A stretch of DNA of 64,000 bases. It comes from Bifidobacterium simiiventris. GTDB taxonomy: Bacteria > Actinomycetota > Actinomycetes > Actinomycetales > Bifidobacteriaceae. The stretch lies in NCBI RefSeq assembly GCF_019331715.1, contig NZ_JAHBBG010000001.1:62001-126000 (forward strand). The letters are read 5' to 3'. Shown piece by piece: positions 34,805-44,052 of the stretch. Both the position numbers and the translations under genes were made by a program. A model generated the notes under the pieces. That model saw nothing but the letters and a program-made list of their open reading frames with translations. It was not told the origin of the DNA and did not search any database. Each line of letters begins with the position of its first letter. Position 1 is the first letter of the stretch.

Positions 34805-35898
34805 CAGCGTCTCCTTGCCTGTATGGTCAGCCAGTCCGAATCCGCGGACCCGCTTACGTCGGTGATCTTCAGTTGGACGACGCGGTCGCCGAGCAGGTCG
34901 TCCGCGACGCGTATGTCGGTCCAGTCGCCGACGTGTACGGGCCATTCCTCGCCCACCTTGAGTTCCCATGTCTCGCCGGCGGTCGGGCTCGTGTTCGCCT
35001 GGGCGCGCGCATACGACTGCAACGTGGCGAGCACGCTCACGGTGGTGTGCTGCGTGTTCGCGGCCTGCAACGGCGGATAACCGGACCGCGACGCGACGGC
35101 GCGTGCCATGAGGACGCGGTCGTCGTTCTTGCCGCCGGTCGCCCACACGTCGTTCGCGAGGTCGTCGCCGTCCTCCTTGAACCCCGTGAGCATGACCCGC
35201 TGGCCCGGCACGAGCGTGTTCCACTTCCAGTAATGGTCGACGAGCTCGTGCGCGGCTTCGATCCCGTACGAGAGCACGCCGCCGGCGGTCGACGGCGGGA
35301 ACCTGACTTCGACGCCCGACTCGAGATCGCTGATGTCGCTGATCCTGTCGGCGACCGTCGCCAGATCCGCGCCGTTATAGGAGCGCGCGAACGCGCCACC
35401 CTCCACCGCGGGCAGGGTGAACGGCATGGCTCCCCATTTCATGGTTTCGGCGACCAGCCCTCGGATGATGTCACGGTAGGAGCCGGACAGGGCGAGCAGC
35501 CAGTCGCCCGCGGGATGGTCGTCGTCGATCAGCACCTCGCCGTCACGGAACGACGAGGCGAGCCCGTGGTTCAACACGAGCCGACGCGACAGGAGGGTCC
35601 AGCCGCCCCCGCACGTCAACGACAGTCGACGCGACGCGGGATCCCATGAGCGCGAGGTCACCGGCCCCGCATGCACGACCGTCGCCCCGCGCCGCAACGC
35701 CAATATGACCCGCCACGGGCGCAACAGCCCGTACAGGTCGAGCCGCGTGCTCGCCGTCGTATAATCCACGTCCACGCTCATCGAACCGGGTTCGCTGATC
35801 GAATCCGACCACGAACACCCCGTAAAGGGGATGCGCGCGACGAGCATCCGCCCGGTCACGATGTCATGCGCGGACACGGTCAACGCCTCTACCGCCAT
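34804..35898 (-). CDS. Tail-associated/baseplate hub protein
   Basis: This protein of 364 residues follows Dit and tape-measure genes, where siphoviruses encode the Tal/gp27-like hub. The N-terminal half has the typical pattern of such hubs (GCSWSDSISEPGSMSVDVDY, then RPWRVILALRRGATVVHAGPV). Assignment rests on position and overall resemblance. It overlaps the Dit gene by ten bases. Confidence 0.78.
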   Translation of the reverse strand: MAVEALTVSAHDIVTGRMLVARIPFTGCSWSDSISEPGSMSVDVDYTTASTRLDLYGLLRPWRVILALRRGATVVHAGPVTSRSWDPASRRLSLTCGGGWTLLSRRLVLNHGLASSFRDGEVLIDDDHPAGDWLLALSGSYRDIIRGLVAETMKWGAMPFTLPAVEGGAFARSYNGADLATVADRISDISDLESGVEVRFPPSTAGGVLSYGIEAAHELVDHYWKWNTLVPGQRVMLTGFKEDGDDLANDVWATGGKNDDRVLMARAVASRSGYPPLQAANTQHTTVSVLATLQSYARAQANTSPTAGETWELKVGEEWPVHVGDWTDIRVADDLLGDRVVQLKITDVSGSADSDWLTIQARRR

Positions 35899-36626
35899 GC
35901 GGGCGTCACCTCCATGCTCACCGTCGCGCCCGCGGACGCGCTGACCGTGACGGTCGACCGTCCTGGCGGGATGCGGAACGCGTCATCCGCGGACAACGCG
36001 CCGCTGGAGGGGATCAGGTCACGGAAGTCCAGGGTCAGGCCGTTCGCATTGCCCGTCCACGTGACCGTATGTGCGCTCATGGAAAGCGACAACGATGTCA
36101 CGCGCCCCTTCACCGTGATCCTCGGCCATACCGGCATCATGCCGGGATTGTCGACCGCGATCCGCCCGTCCACGGGCGAATACGCGACCGGCCGCCCGTA
36201 TTTCAACGGGTCCGGACAGTAGACGATCAACGTGAACTCGGCGACCTGTTCGCGGGAGAGGATCGTGTAGTCGGGGTCGTCGGCGAGCCAGCCGCGCATC
36301 AGCCATTCGCGGCCGGATGATTCCACGAGGATGTCGAGCGGCTTGCACATGAGGGAGTTCAATCGGTCGCGCAACGCGGCCAGTTCGATCGAGCTCGCGC
36401 ATGTCATGGCGCACGGCAGTTCGATCGTGCGCCCGCCGGCGGTGAGCCGGCTGGGCCAGTACGCGCCGTCCGACTGGGGCATGTCCACGCCGCTCTCACG
36501 TGGCTTGGGCGTGCCGAACAGGCCGGTGACGCCTTTGTTCGTGATCCACGCGTCGCGATGCTGGACGGGTAGAAGGGACGCGGCGCGGAATATCGTGCCG
36601 TCGTCCGCATGCAACGTCACGCGCAT
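35889..36626 (-). CDS. Distal tail protein (Dit)
   Basis: The 245-residue protein has the siphovirus Dit pattern: a first beta domain with LPCAMTCASSIELAALRDRLNSLMCKPLDILVES, then CPDPLKYG and a second galectin-like beta domain. The start at 36626 has AAAGGTGG upstream; the frame continues further without a site. It lies directly after the tape-measure gene, the canonical place. Confidence 0.83.
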   Translation of the reverse strand: MRVTLHADDGTIFRAASLLPVQHRDAWITNKGVTGLFGTPKPRESGVDMPQSDGAYWPSRLTAGGRTIELPCAMTCASSIELAALRDRLNSLMCKPLDILVESSGREWLMRGWLADDPDYTILSREQVAEFTLIVYCPDPLKYGRPVAYSPVDGRIAVDNPGMMPVWPRITVKGRVTSLSLSMSAHTVTWTGNANGLTLDFRDLIPSSGALSADDAFRIPPGRSTVTVSASAGATVSMEVTPAWR

Positions 36627-36630
36627 ACGT

Positions 36631-39411
36631 TCACCACCTTTCCACCGCGGCCGCGGCACGTGCGTCGAACATGGCCATCAGCACGTTCGGATCCGTGCCG
36701 CGTGCGTCGATGCGCACGTCCACGTTCGGACGTTTATCGCCGTAGCCGTCGGCGCCGCCGGTCATGCCGTACCCGTAGTCGAACCGCATGCTCGGTTCGA
36801 GTGTCGAGTTCAATCGGCTCATGCTTTTGGATACGTAGGTTTCGCCGTCGTCGAGGCCGAGCGCGAGACCTCGGCCGACCATCACGCCGACCTCCTTGCG
36901 GAACACGCGGGACGGCGAGTGGATGCCGAGCGCGTTCTTGGCCGCGTCGACCAGTCCGCTCAACGCGTTGCGGATGTTGTCGTAGAGGCCTCCGATCGCT
37001 CCGCTGATGCCGTTCCACAGGCCGCTGATGATGTTTGATCCGGCGGATATGAGCCAGCCGGCGGCTCCGGCGAAATGCCCTTGTATGATGCCGGGCAATG
37101 CGCCGATCTGGCCGCCGATCTGGTTGATCATGCCGCCTGCGGCCGATGCCATGCCGTTGAACCCGTTGACCAGCATGTTGGCCGCGCTGGATACCGTGTT
37201 GCCGATCGTGCCCGCGATGTTGCCGAACACGCCGCCGACGAGGCCGGCGAATCCGCTGACCGCGGCTCCCGCGGCGTTGACCGCGCCGCCGATCACGTTG
37301 ACGACCATGTTGAAGCCGGCGCTTATGAGCGACACTATCGTGCTGGTGACCGAGTTCGCGACGGCGAATATCGACTGAAAGACCCCGGAGACGACCGCGA
37401 CGATCGGATTGATGATACTGATCACGTTCGAGACGCCGGCGGCGATGAACGCGATCAGGTTCGTGACCGAGGTGATCACGAGGCCGATGACGCTGATCAC
37501 TCCCGTGACCACGGCCGTGGCGACGGTAAGCACGGTCTGGACGACCGGCAGGATCATGCGGATCATACTGATCACGATCGACGCGAGTCCGGTGATCGCG
37601 GGCGTGAGCGCTGCAACGAGATTCAATACGGCGGTCATCACGTTCCGGACGACCGGCAGCAGGCTCGAGACGATCTGCGCGATCAACGGGGCGAGGATCG
37701 CGATGACCGAACCGATCAGGACTGCAGTCTGCGTGATCACCGGCATGAGCTGCGTGATCACGGATATGGCCATGGGCAGGATCTGCGTGGCGATCTGCCC
37801 GACCGTCATGATGATCTGCCCGATGATCGGCAGGAACGCCTGGATCATGGCCTGAACGCCGGGCAGGAGGCCCGCGAGCACGCCGCCGAGCATCGACGCC
37901 AATCCGGTGAGCACGCCGGTCAGCATCGGAACGACCGCGACGGCGATCGACTGCAGCTGGCCGCCGAACTGGGTGAACAGGAGACGGACCACGCCCAACG
38001 GGCTGGTCAGGCTCAGAATGGTGGACGCGAGCGCCGTGATCGCGCTGATTGTGCCGCCGTTGTTTTGGAAGGCGGTGGCGAAGGCGGTGGCGACTTGTTG
38101 GACGATGGTGATGACGGTGGAGAATATGCCGGTTGCGATCGTCGCGATGGTTTGGAATGATGCGCCGATCGCGGGGGCGATGCCTGAGAGGATCTGTTTG
38201 ATGGTCGTGCCGGCTTGTATGGCCGTGTCCCGGATGGACAGGATCCGGTCGACGAGGGGGTTGTCTTCCTCGACGTTGAACGCTTCGCGGAATTGCGAGG
38301 TGAAGTCGCCGGTGCGCAGCAGGTTGAACGTGGCCAGGACCTTGTTGACGGTCGATGATGCGTTTGCGGTGAATGTGGTTAGGTTTGCGCCGATCCGGTT
38401 GAATGCGGTTTGGATGGGTTGCGGCAGGTAGGTGGCGAGCTGGCCCATGGCTGCGGACAGTCCGCTGATGAGGCCTTTGCCGATTTGGACGGCGCGTGGT
38501 GCGACGTTTTTGCCGACGATGATGACGGATTCGACGAGTTGGGCGGTGAGGCCTTTCATGTCGGCGTCGTTTTTGCCGAGTTCGGCGAGCCAGTTCGACC
38601 ATGAGGCCTTCATCGCTCCGACGGATCCTTCGATGGTGGTCGCGGCCTCGCGTGCGGTGGTGCCGGTGATGCCCATCTGGTTTTGGATGATGTGGATCGC
38701 TTCGACGACGCTGCTGAACTTGTCGATCGACAGGTCGGCCATTTCGCCGTTGGCTGTCTTGACTTTGTTCGCGTCGTCGATCATGCGTTGCATTTCGGTC
38801 TTGGTGCCGCCGTAGCCGAGTCTGAGGTTGTCGAGCATGGCGTAGTTGCCGCGGGCCATCGACTGGTAGGTCTGTTGGATGCTGCCGAGGTCGGTGCCCA
38901 TCTTGTTGGCGTTGTCCGACATGTCGGTGAGTGCCATGTTGCCCATGTCGGCGGCTTTGTTCACGTCGCCGCCGAGCGAGCTGATCAGGCTTGCGCTGAA
39001 CGAGGTGACCTGGTTCATGTATTCGTTCGCGGAGACGCCTGCGGTCTTGTACGCGTCGGCGGCGTATTTCTGCACGGTGCCGGATGCGCCTTTGAACAGG
39101 GTGTCGACGCCGCCGACGGCCTGTTCCCATGTGGCGTACGCGTCGAGCGCGTTCTTGCCGATCATGGTGACGGTGCCGCCTGCGGCGGTGGCGGCGCCGA
39201 GCGCGGCCACGCCCACGCCTTTGAGGATCTTGCCGGCGGCGCCCATCGCGCCGGACAGGCCCGTGGAGAGTTTGCTGCCGAGCGTGCTGCCGGCCTTGTC
39301 TCCGACGGAGGCGGCGGCGGGGATGAATGCGCTGCTGATCTTGCCTTGGATGCCGGGCATGGCCGGCAGGATCGTGACGAACGCCTTGGCGACTTCGGTT
39401 CCTGCGGCCAT
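36631..39411 (-). CDS. Tape measure protein
   Basis: This protein of 926 residues sets tail length and helps DNA ejection. It has a helical N-terminal region, a long hydrophobic middle with many predicted membrane-spanning segments (about residues 390-700), glycine-rich repeats, and the common tape-measure ending KNALGIHSPSRVFRKEVGVMVG. It follows the tail-chaperone pair, as is normal. At about 0.15 nm per residue the tail would be roughly 140 nm. Confidence 0.92.
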   Translation of the reverse strand: MAAGTEVAKAFVTILPAMPGIQGKISSAFIPAAASVGDKAGSTLGSKLSTGLSGAMGAAGKILKGVGVAALGAATAAGGTVTMIGKNALDAYATWEQAVGGVDTLFKGASGTVQKYAADAYKTAGVSANEYMNQVTSFSASLISSLGGDVNKAADMGNMALTDMSDNANKMGTDLGSIQQTYQSMARGNYAMLDNLRLGYGGTKTEMQRMIDDANKVKTANGEMADLSIDKFSSVVEAIHIIQNQMGITGTTAREAATTIEGSVGAMKASWSNWLAELGKNDADMKGLTAQLVESVIIVGKNVAPRAVQIGKGLISGLSAAMGQLATYLPQPIQTAFNRIGANLTTFTANASSTVNKVLATFNLLRTGDFTSQFREAFNVEEDNPLVDRILSIRDTAIQAGTTIKQILSGIAPAIGASFQTIATIATGIFSTVITIVQQVATAFATAFQNNGGTISAITALASTILSLTSPLGVVRLLFTQFGGQLQSIAVAVVPMLTGVLTGLASMLGGVLAGLLPGVQAMIQAFLPIIGQIIMTVGQIATQILPMAISVITQLMPVITQTAVLIGSVIAILAPLIAQIVSSLLPVVRNVMTAVLNLVAALTPAITGLASIVISMIRMILPVVQTVLTVATAVVTGVISVIGLVITSVTNLIAFIAAGVSNVISIINPIVAVVSGVFQSIFAVANSVTSTIVSLISAGFNMVVNVIGGAVNAAGAAVSGFAGLVGGVFGNIAGTIGNTVSSAANMLVNGFNGMASAAGGMINQIGGQIGALPGIIQGHFAGAAGWLISAGSNIISGLWNGISGAIGGLYDNIRNALSGLVDAAKNALGIHSPSRVFRKEVGVMVGRGLALGLDDGETYVSKSMSRLNSTLEPSMRFDYGYGMTGGADGYGDKRPNVDVRIDARGTDPNVLMAMFDARAAAAVERW

Positions 39412-39429
39412 GCGCGCACCTCTTTTCAG

Positions 39430-40160
39430 TTATCGTGTTGCCGTTTTGGCTTCCTGGGCTTTGCTTCGCCACCATTCGTCGAACCGGCTGACGGGTATCG
39501 CGCCGCGGCCGATCCGCTGCCCCTTCTGTTTGACGCCGGGGCGTGGCACGGGTTTTGGCGGCGGCGGTTTGGGCTGGCCCTTGCGCCGGTTCATGGCCGC
39601 GTTCTCCCAGCGCAGCATGTTGACCGCGTCGATCAGGTCGGCGAGCAGCATGGGTGTGCGGCGTTCGCCTTCCCAGTCGGCGAGCTCGGGGTTGAGTTCG
39701 CGGATCAGCCGGCTGGACGCGTCCAGGTGGGTGACGAAATGTTTCAGCGTGAGCCAGTCGAGCGTTTGCGGGACGTCTTGGAGCCGGTATCGGGTGAGGG
39801 TGAGGAGATCGTAGTCGAGTGCCCCCGCGTGTTCCCGGCAGAGCCGGTGGAGGCCGATGATTCCCCCAACGTAATGTCCCCGCTGGCCTCCTGCCATGCC
39901 TGCATGACGGCCTGGAACACGCTTAATGGCTGGTCGTCGAGGTCGAGTTCGGGACAGTATTCGCCGAACACGTTTTCGAGCCATTCCTGCGCCTTCGAGC
40001 CTTTCTCGTTCTCGTCCGCAATGGCCTGAATGTCGCCGAGACGGGTGACGAGCCGTTTGGGCATGTAGTTCATCAACGGCATGGCGTGCACGGTCTTGTC
40101 GTCGCCGAGCGTGAACCGGAATTCCTGCGGTGTGGGGATGGGGATGTTGACGATGTCCAT
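39430..40160 (-). CDS. Tail assembly chaperone gpGT, -1 frameshift product
   Basis: Ribosomes that slip back one base at GGGGGAA (39867-39861 on the minus strand) leave the gpG frame within TLGE and continue as GGIIGLHRLCREHAGALDYDLL to the stop at 39430. The result is a protein of about 243 residues that bridges tape measure and tail tube during assembly. The extension ends with a basic Pro/Lys segment (KGQPKPPPPKPVPRPG). The slip site, its position between major tail and tape-measure genes and the overlap match the conserved G/GT arrangement of long-tailed phages. Confidence 0.87.
39744..40160 (-). CDS. Tail assembly chaperone gpG
   Basis: This unshifted product of 138 residues starts at ATG 40160. 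It shares about 97 residues with gpGT and then ends in a short Ser/Thr-rich tail. Such proteins coat the tape measure until the tube polymerises and are absent from virions. GGAGAA precedes the start. Confidence 0.88.
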   Translation of the reverse strand: MDIVNIPIPTPQEFRFTLGDDKTVHAMPLMNYMPKRLVTRLGDIQAIADENEKGSKAQEWLENVFGEYCPELDLDDQPLSVFQAVMQAWQEASGDITLGESSASTGSAGNTRGHSTTISSPSPDTGSKTSRKRSTGSR

Positions 40161-40195
40161 TCTGTTCTCCTTGACATGGCATGCCCGTTCTTCTC

Positions 40196-40258
40196 AAAAA
40201 AGAAGAGGAGGATCCCCGTCGCGGCGAGAAGAGGAATGGGCGAAGAACCGCGGCGGGG
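40196..40258 (-). terminator. Hairpin after the major tail protein gene
   Basis: CCCCGCCGCGG and CCGCGACGGGG pair at 10 of 11 positions around a 23-base loop, with a T-run (TTTTTT) about a dozen bases further on the minus strand. It may reduce transcription after the abundant tail-tube gene. Confidence 0.45.
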
Positions 40259-40271
40259 ACGAATCGGAGGG

Positions 40272-40892
40272 TCACGCGCCGGTGCCGGGCGTGGTGTTCT
40301 GCACGGCGACCTTGCGGCCGTCGTCGAACAGCAGGTAAAGGCTGTTGCCTTCGCTGTCCGGGTAGCAGGTGAGCGTCAACGGCCACGACACGGGGTCGGT
40401 GCGGTTGAACGTGATGTCGTCGCGCGACGTGATCTGGCCGATCGGCACGACGACCATGAGCCGCGCGTCGCCGTCCTTCATCGCGAAGATCCAGCTCTTG
40501 CGTTCCGGCAGGCGGGCGCCGATAGACACCTTGATCTGCGTGCCGTGCTGCGCGTTCGCGGCCGCGGTGACGGTCACGCTGTCCGCGCCGAACGCGTTCT
40601 TCAGTTCGGCCTCGCCGGTCTGGATGTACGACCATGCGATGCTGCCGGCGAACGAGTCGAGCAGGCGGCGCACGAGCGCGCCGCCCCATTCGGTGATGTC
40701 GCTGGTGCTGATGTCCTGCGTCAGGCTCACGCCGTCGCTGGACACGTAGCCGGAATCGCCGTCGATGAACGCCTGGTCGAGCTTCGCGTCGATCGTGTCG
40801 GGCAGAGTGGTGCCCAATGGGGCGCTTTTGATAGCGCCGGTGGTTTGCTGGTCGGGGGTGCCGACGATGACCTTGTTGGCGTCTACCGCCAT
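40272..40892 (-). CDS. Major tail (tube) protein
   Basis: This 206-residue beta-rich protein lies just before the chaperone pair, the conserved place of the tail-tube subunit. It begins MAVDANKVIVGTPDQQTTGAI and contains the usual region AKLDQAFIDGDSGYVSSDGVSLTQ. Assignment is by position and overall pattern. Confidence 0.85.
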   Translation of the reverse strand: MAVDANKVIVGTPDQQTTGAIKSAPLGTTLPDTIDAKLDQAFIDGDSGYVSSDGVSLTQDISTSDITEWGGALVRRLLDSFAGSIAWSYIQTGEAELKNAFGADSVTVTAAANAQHGTQIKVSIGARLPERKSWIFAMKDGDARLMVVVPIGQITSRDDITFNRTDPVSWPLTLTCYPDSEGNSLYLLFDDGRKVAVQNTTPGTGA

Positions 40893-40904
40893 GATGATCT
40901 CCTT

Positions 40905-41309
40905 CTATTGGTTGATGGTTGCCCGGCATGCGAGCTGGGCGGCGAACGTGACGCGCGGGATTCCGGGGTGATCGGGATCCGGGTTCGCGTATGGGAGCGT
41001 GGTGATCTGCGCGTCGCGCCAGTCGAACAGGCTTCCCGGCTGGATGGGGAGCGTGGCGACGAGCCCGGCGGCCCGGTCGGCGGCTTGGGTGGCCTGCATC
41101 CATGTGGGGGCGCGCACGTCGATGGACAGCAGGTGTTGGTCGATGACCATGTTCAACCGGGTGCCGCCGGTGCGGGTGACGAGCAGATGCGGCATGTGTT
41201 GGTCGAAGTCGCGTGGCAGAGGCGGGGCGCATGCCGTCGCGTCGTCGAGGCCGTGCGTGAGCTCGCGCACGAGCAGGTCTTCGACGTCGACGGGTTCGAG
41301 ACGGGTCAT
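40905..41309 (-). CDS. Tail terminator/minor tail completion protein
   Basis: The 134-residue protein starts MTRLEPVDVEDLLVRELTHGL and lies between the neck gene and the tail-tube gene, where siphoviruses encode the tail terminator. The family is not recognised from motif; the role is inferred from position. Its start overlaps the previous stop codon by four bases. Confidence 0.72.
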   Translation of the reverse strand: MTRLEPVDVEDLLVRELTHGLDDATACAPPLPRDFDQHMPHLLVTRTGGTRLNMVIDQHLLSIDVRAPTWMQATQAADRAAGLVATLPIQPGSLFDWRDAQITTLPYANPDPDHPGIPRVTFAAQLACRATINQ

Positions 41310-41566
41310 GCTCCGCCTCCGACCGCGCGGGTGAGTGTCTTGTCGCGGGCTTCGGCCGTGCGCGCCTGATGGGTGACGGCGGTCACGAACGCGCCCATGC
41401 GGCCGCCGCCGTAGTTCATGGGGCGTGGCCCGTCGACCTCGAACCCGTCGCCGGCCGCCGTTTTGATGCGTTGCGCCTGCTGGCCTATGAGGTTGGCGAC
41501 GGGTTGGGAGTTGAGGATCTGCCGGAATCCCGCGGAGTTGAATTGCATGCGGACTTTCGTGGCCAT
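41306..41566 (-). CDS. Neck protein, HK97 gp10-like
   Basis: The 86-residue protein has the small gp10-like layout: basic N-terminus, helix with LIGQQAQRIKTAAGDGF, then Gly-rich segment and VTAVTHQARTAEARDKTL. It is the usual partner of the head-closure protein and tail terminator. Confidence 0.75.
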   Translation of the reverse strand: MATKVRMQFNSAGFRQILNSQPVANLIGQQAQRIKTAAGDGFEVDGPRPMNYGGGRMGAFVTAVTHQARTAEARDKTLTRAVGGGA

Positions 41567-41570
41567 GCGT

Positions 41571-41915
41571 TCAGCCTTTCCATGCGATGAGCGATATCAC
41601 GATGTGGTCGAGGATCCCGGTCGGAGACGTCCAATGCGCCGGTTCGCCGTCGATCACGTAGTCGACGCCCTGCCATGTGATCCTGTCACCGGCTTGGATG
41701 TCCGCGTCGGGCGGCAGGTAGGCGGTCTGCAGGATCTGCGTGTTCAGGACGCGCGGATCGCCCAGGCTCAGACTGCTGCCGGCCGGTTGGACGGAGCAAT
41801 GGCCGATCGTGTGGGTTTCGGCGTGCGTCCAGTCGGGGATATGCGAGCCGCGTTCCTCGATGAGGGGCGCACGGCTGACGGTGATCGTGTCATGGCAGAA
41901 GCTCGGCAGCATCAT
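41571..41915 (-). CDS. Head closure/head-tail stopper protein
   Basis: The 114-residue beta-barrel-like protein contains GDRITWQGVDYVIDGEPAHWTSPTGILDHIVI, the pattern of SPP1 gp16-type head-tail stoppers. It lies between the connector and the neck gene. Confidence 0.77.
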   Translation of the reverse strand: MMLPSFCHDTITVSRAPLIEERGSHIPDWTHAETHTIGHCSVQPAGSSLSLGDPRVLNTQILQTAYLPPDADIQAGDRITWQGVDYVIDGEPAHWTSPTGILDHIVISLIAWKG

Positions 41916-41922
41916 GGTCTCC

Positions 41923-42543
41923 TTAGAACGAGCGGGTGAGCGTGTAGGGGGCGAGCAGTTCCTTGTCCCTGTCGAGCAGGGTGATGCCGCCTGAGACGCC
42001 TGGCGCGGTCTGGTTGAAAGTAAGCGACACCTGTCCCGCCTGTTCGCGGTTGACGCCGGGCGTGGCCGCGAGGCTGGACGCGGCGATCTGCGCGGCGACC
42101 TGTTTGAGTGACGTCACGGCGGCGGGCGTGTAGCCGGCCGTGTAGTCGACGCGGACCGACCGCCATCCGCGCGGCCAGCATTGGAAGTTCGCGCGGCGCA
42201 GCAGGCCGTCCTCGCGCCATTCGTAGGCTCCCGGATCGAGTTCGGCGTCGTGCTCGTACACATGCGTAACGCCGGTGACCTCCAATGCGGGCAGACGAAG
42301 GAGACGGCCTTCGCCGCCGCCGGTCCACTCGCATGCCAGCACCGGCGTGACGTGCCATTGGCAGTGGCCTCGGATCGCGTCCGACACCGCGTCCAATGTG
42401 GTGATCACGCCGAGGTCGGCGGGGTCGTACCGGTTTTTCGTGAGCGCGGCGAACTCGTCCGGCGTGAGGATCGGCGGTAGCTTGGCCGGCTCGCCGTCGT
42501 CAGACGTTTGGAGGCTGTAGCCGAAGGCGGTCCTGATGCTCAT
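41923..42543 (-). CDS. Head-tail connector protein
   Basis: The 206-residue protein opens with LTPDEFAALTKNRYDPADLGVITTLDAVSDAIRGHC split over its helical part. It continues with VRVDYTAGYTPAAVTSLKQVAAQIA, typical of phage gp6/gp15-type adaptor proteins that sit under the portal. It overlaps the small upstream gene by four bases. Confidence 0.82.
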   Translation of the reverse strand: MSIRTAFGYSLQTSDDGEPAKLPPILTPDEFAALTKNRYDPADLGVITTLDAVSDAIRGHCQWHVTPVLACEWTGGGEGRLLRLPALEVTGVTHVYEHDAELDPGAYEWREDGLLRRANFQCWPRGWRSVRVDYTAGYTPAAVTSLKQVAAQIAASSLAATPGVNREQAGQVSLTFNQTAPGVSGGITLLDRDKELLAPYTLTRSF

Positions 42544-42737
42544 CGTGATTTCGTCCTCACGCTCCTGCGCGCCGGCTTGTCGCTGGGCAGGTCGGGTTCC
42601 TCGTCGCGCATCGCATTGGACGCGAACCCGATCCTGTTGGCCGTCACGGAGGCGTGCGCGACCTCGACCGCGCCTTTCGGCTCGTTTCCGGGATGGTAGA
42701 GGAACGTGCTGCCGTTGTACGAGTATTCCCTCATCAT
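42540..42737 (-). CDS. Small phage protein, 65 aa
   Basis: The short protein begins MMREYSYNGSTFLYHPGNEP and ends in a basic tail (RRSVRTKSR). It lies between capsid and connector genes, with AAGGAG ten bases upstream. No family is recognised; a head-associated role is possible. Confidence 0.68.
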   Translation of the reverse strand: MMREYSYNGSTFLYHPGNEPKGAVEVAHASVTANRIGFASNAMRDEEPDLPSDKPARRSVRTKSR

Positions 42738-42816
42738 GGTCTGTCTTCTCCTTACGTCTTCACTGGAAACCAAGGGGGCCCGAGCCGTGCGGCGCGGGCC
42801 CGGAGAGGCGGGCGCG

Positions 42817-44052
42817 TCAGGCGCCCGGGGTGGCCGTCTTGACGGTGGACACCTTCACGAACGCGGCCGGATAGCGCACCGCGAGCGCGAGACGTTCCTC
42901 GACGCGCACGGTGATGCGGTTGTTGGTGAAGTCGTCCTCGTTCGCGTTGGTCAGTTCGACGCGTACGCCGCCCTTGCGGATCAGGCTCGCGCCCTGGCTG
43001 AACGCGCCGACGATCGCGGTGCCGGCCGGCACGGCGGAAGTGACGACGGTGCGCAGTCCCCATAGGGGCGGGTTGTTGAGGATGCCGCCCTGGCCGTACT
43101 GGCCGGTGAACGGGCCGCCGGCGATGTACTGGCCGTTCGCGTCCTTGTTCAGCCGCAGCGTCTGGTAGTCGGCCGGGTTGATGACGACGCCGTCCGCGGC
43201 GAACGGCGTCTGGTCCTGCACCTTGGTGGCGGCGCGGAACAGTGCGTCGAACGCGCTGGTCTCGCCGTCCGCGACGGTTTCGGTCTGGATGCCGTCGCGG
43301 TTGAGCAGGCCCTTGAGGTTCTTGCCCGTGCCGTCGCCGTTGAGGAGCTGGTTCTCCTCGAAAAGTCCGAGCATGTACAGGGCGCGGTTGTCGATCGAGC
43401 TGGTGAGCCATGGCAGGTCTTCGAGGATCTCGTCGCTTTCCTTGTAGTAGGCGGCGATCTTGGTCAGGGCTTCGGTGACCGGGGTCGGGTCGCCGAAGTG
43501 GATCTGCGGTTTCTGCTCGTTTTCGGCGACGGTCTGGTAGTCGCCTTCGACCGGGCCTTCCACGAAGTAGGTCAGGCTGGTGCCGCTGATGGTCTCGGTT
43601 CCGAACAGGTCGGCGATGACGAGCTGGCGGCGTTTGGCGAGCACGATGTTCGTGTCGACCGTGGTCAGGGCGGGGGCGAGGGACGCCGGCGTGGTCACGA
43701 CGTCGGTGTTCGCCTTGAACTCCGGGGTGACGATGTCCAGACGGCCCATGCCCTTGGCGTAGCCGTGCGCGTCGAGGCTCTTGGCGGCGAGGTCGCCGAG
43801 GCTCTTCGCCTGCGGGTCGCGGATGCCGCCCTGCGGGTCGGCCGGGGACGCGCCGGGCTCGCTGCCGCCGAACGCCTTGAGCATGTCCATGACGTTCTTG
43901 GCCTGCGCCGCGTCCTGTTCGAGGGCGGGCATGTCCTTTTCCTTGATTTCGGTGACGCGCTTGATGGCGGTCTCGTCGCCGGCCTGCACCTTCGGCAGCA
44001 GGCCCTTGAGTTCGGTCTGCAAAGCGGCGCGGCGCTTTTCGATTTCGTTCAT
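42817..44052 (-). CDS. Major capsid protein, HK97 fold
   Basis: The 411-residue protein has the HK97 family layout: a helical N-terminal delta domain (about residues 1-110, removed by the protease) and then the mature domain with VEGPVEGDYQTVAENEQKP, ITKIAAYYKESDEIL-type segments and LLNGDGTGKNLKGLL. It follows the protease gene with a four-base overlap. Confidence 0.95.
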   Translation of the reverse strand: MNEIEKRRAALQTELKGLLPKVQAGDETAIKRVTEIKEKDMPALEQDAAQAKNVMDMLKAFGGSEPGASPADPQGGIRDPQAKSLGDLAAKSLDAHGYAKGMGRLDIVTPEFKANTDVVTTPASLAPALTTVDTNIVLAKRRQLVIADLFGTETISGTSLTYFVEGPVEGDYQTVAENEQKPQIHFGDPTPVTEALTKIAAYYKESDEILEDLPWLTSSIDNRALYMLGLFEENQLLNGDGTGKNLKGLLNRDGIQTETVADGETSAFDALFRAATKVQDQTPFAADGVVINPADYQTLRLNKDANGQYIAGGPFTGQYGQGGILNNPPLWGLRTVVTSAVPAGTAIVGAFSQGASLIRKGGVRVELTNANEDDFTNNRITVRVEERLALAVRYPAAFVKVSTVKTATPGA

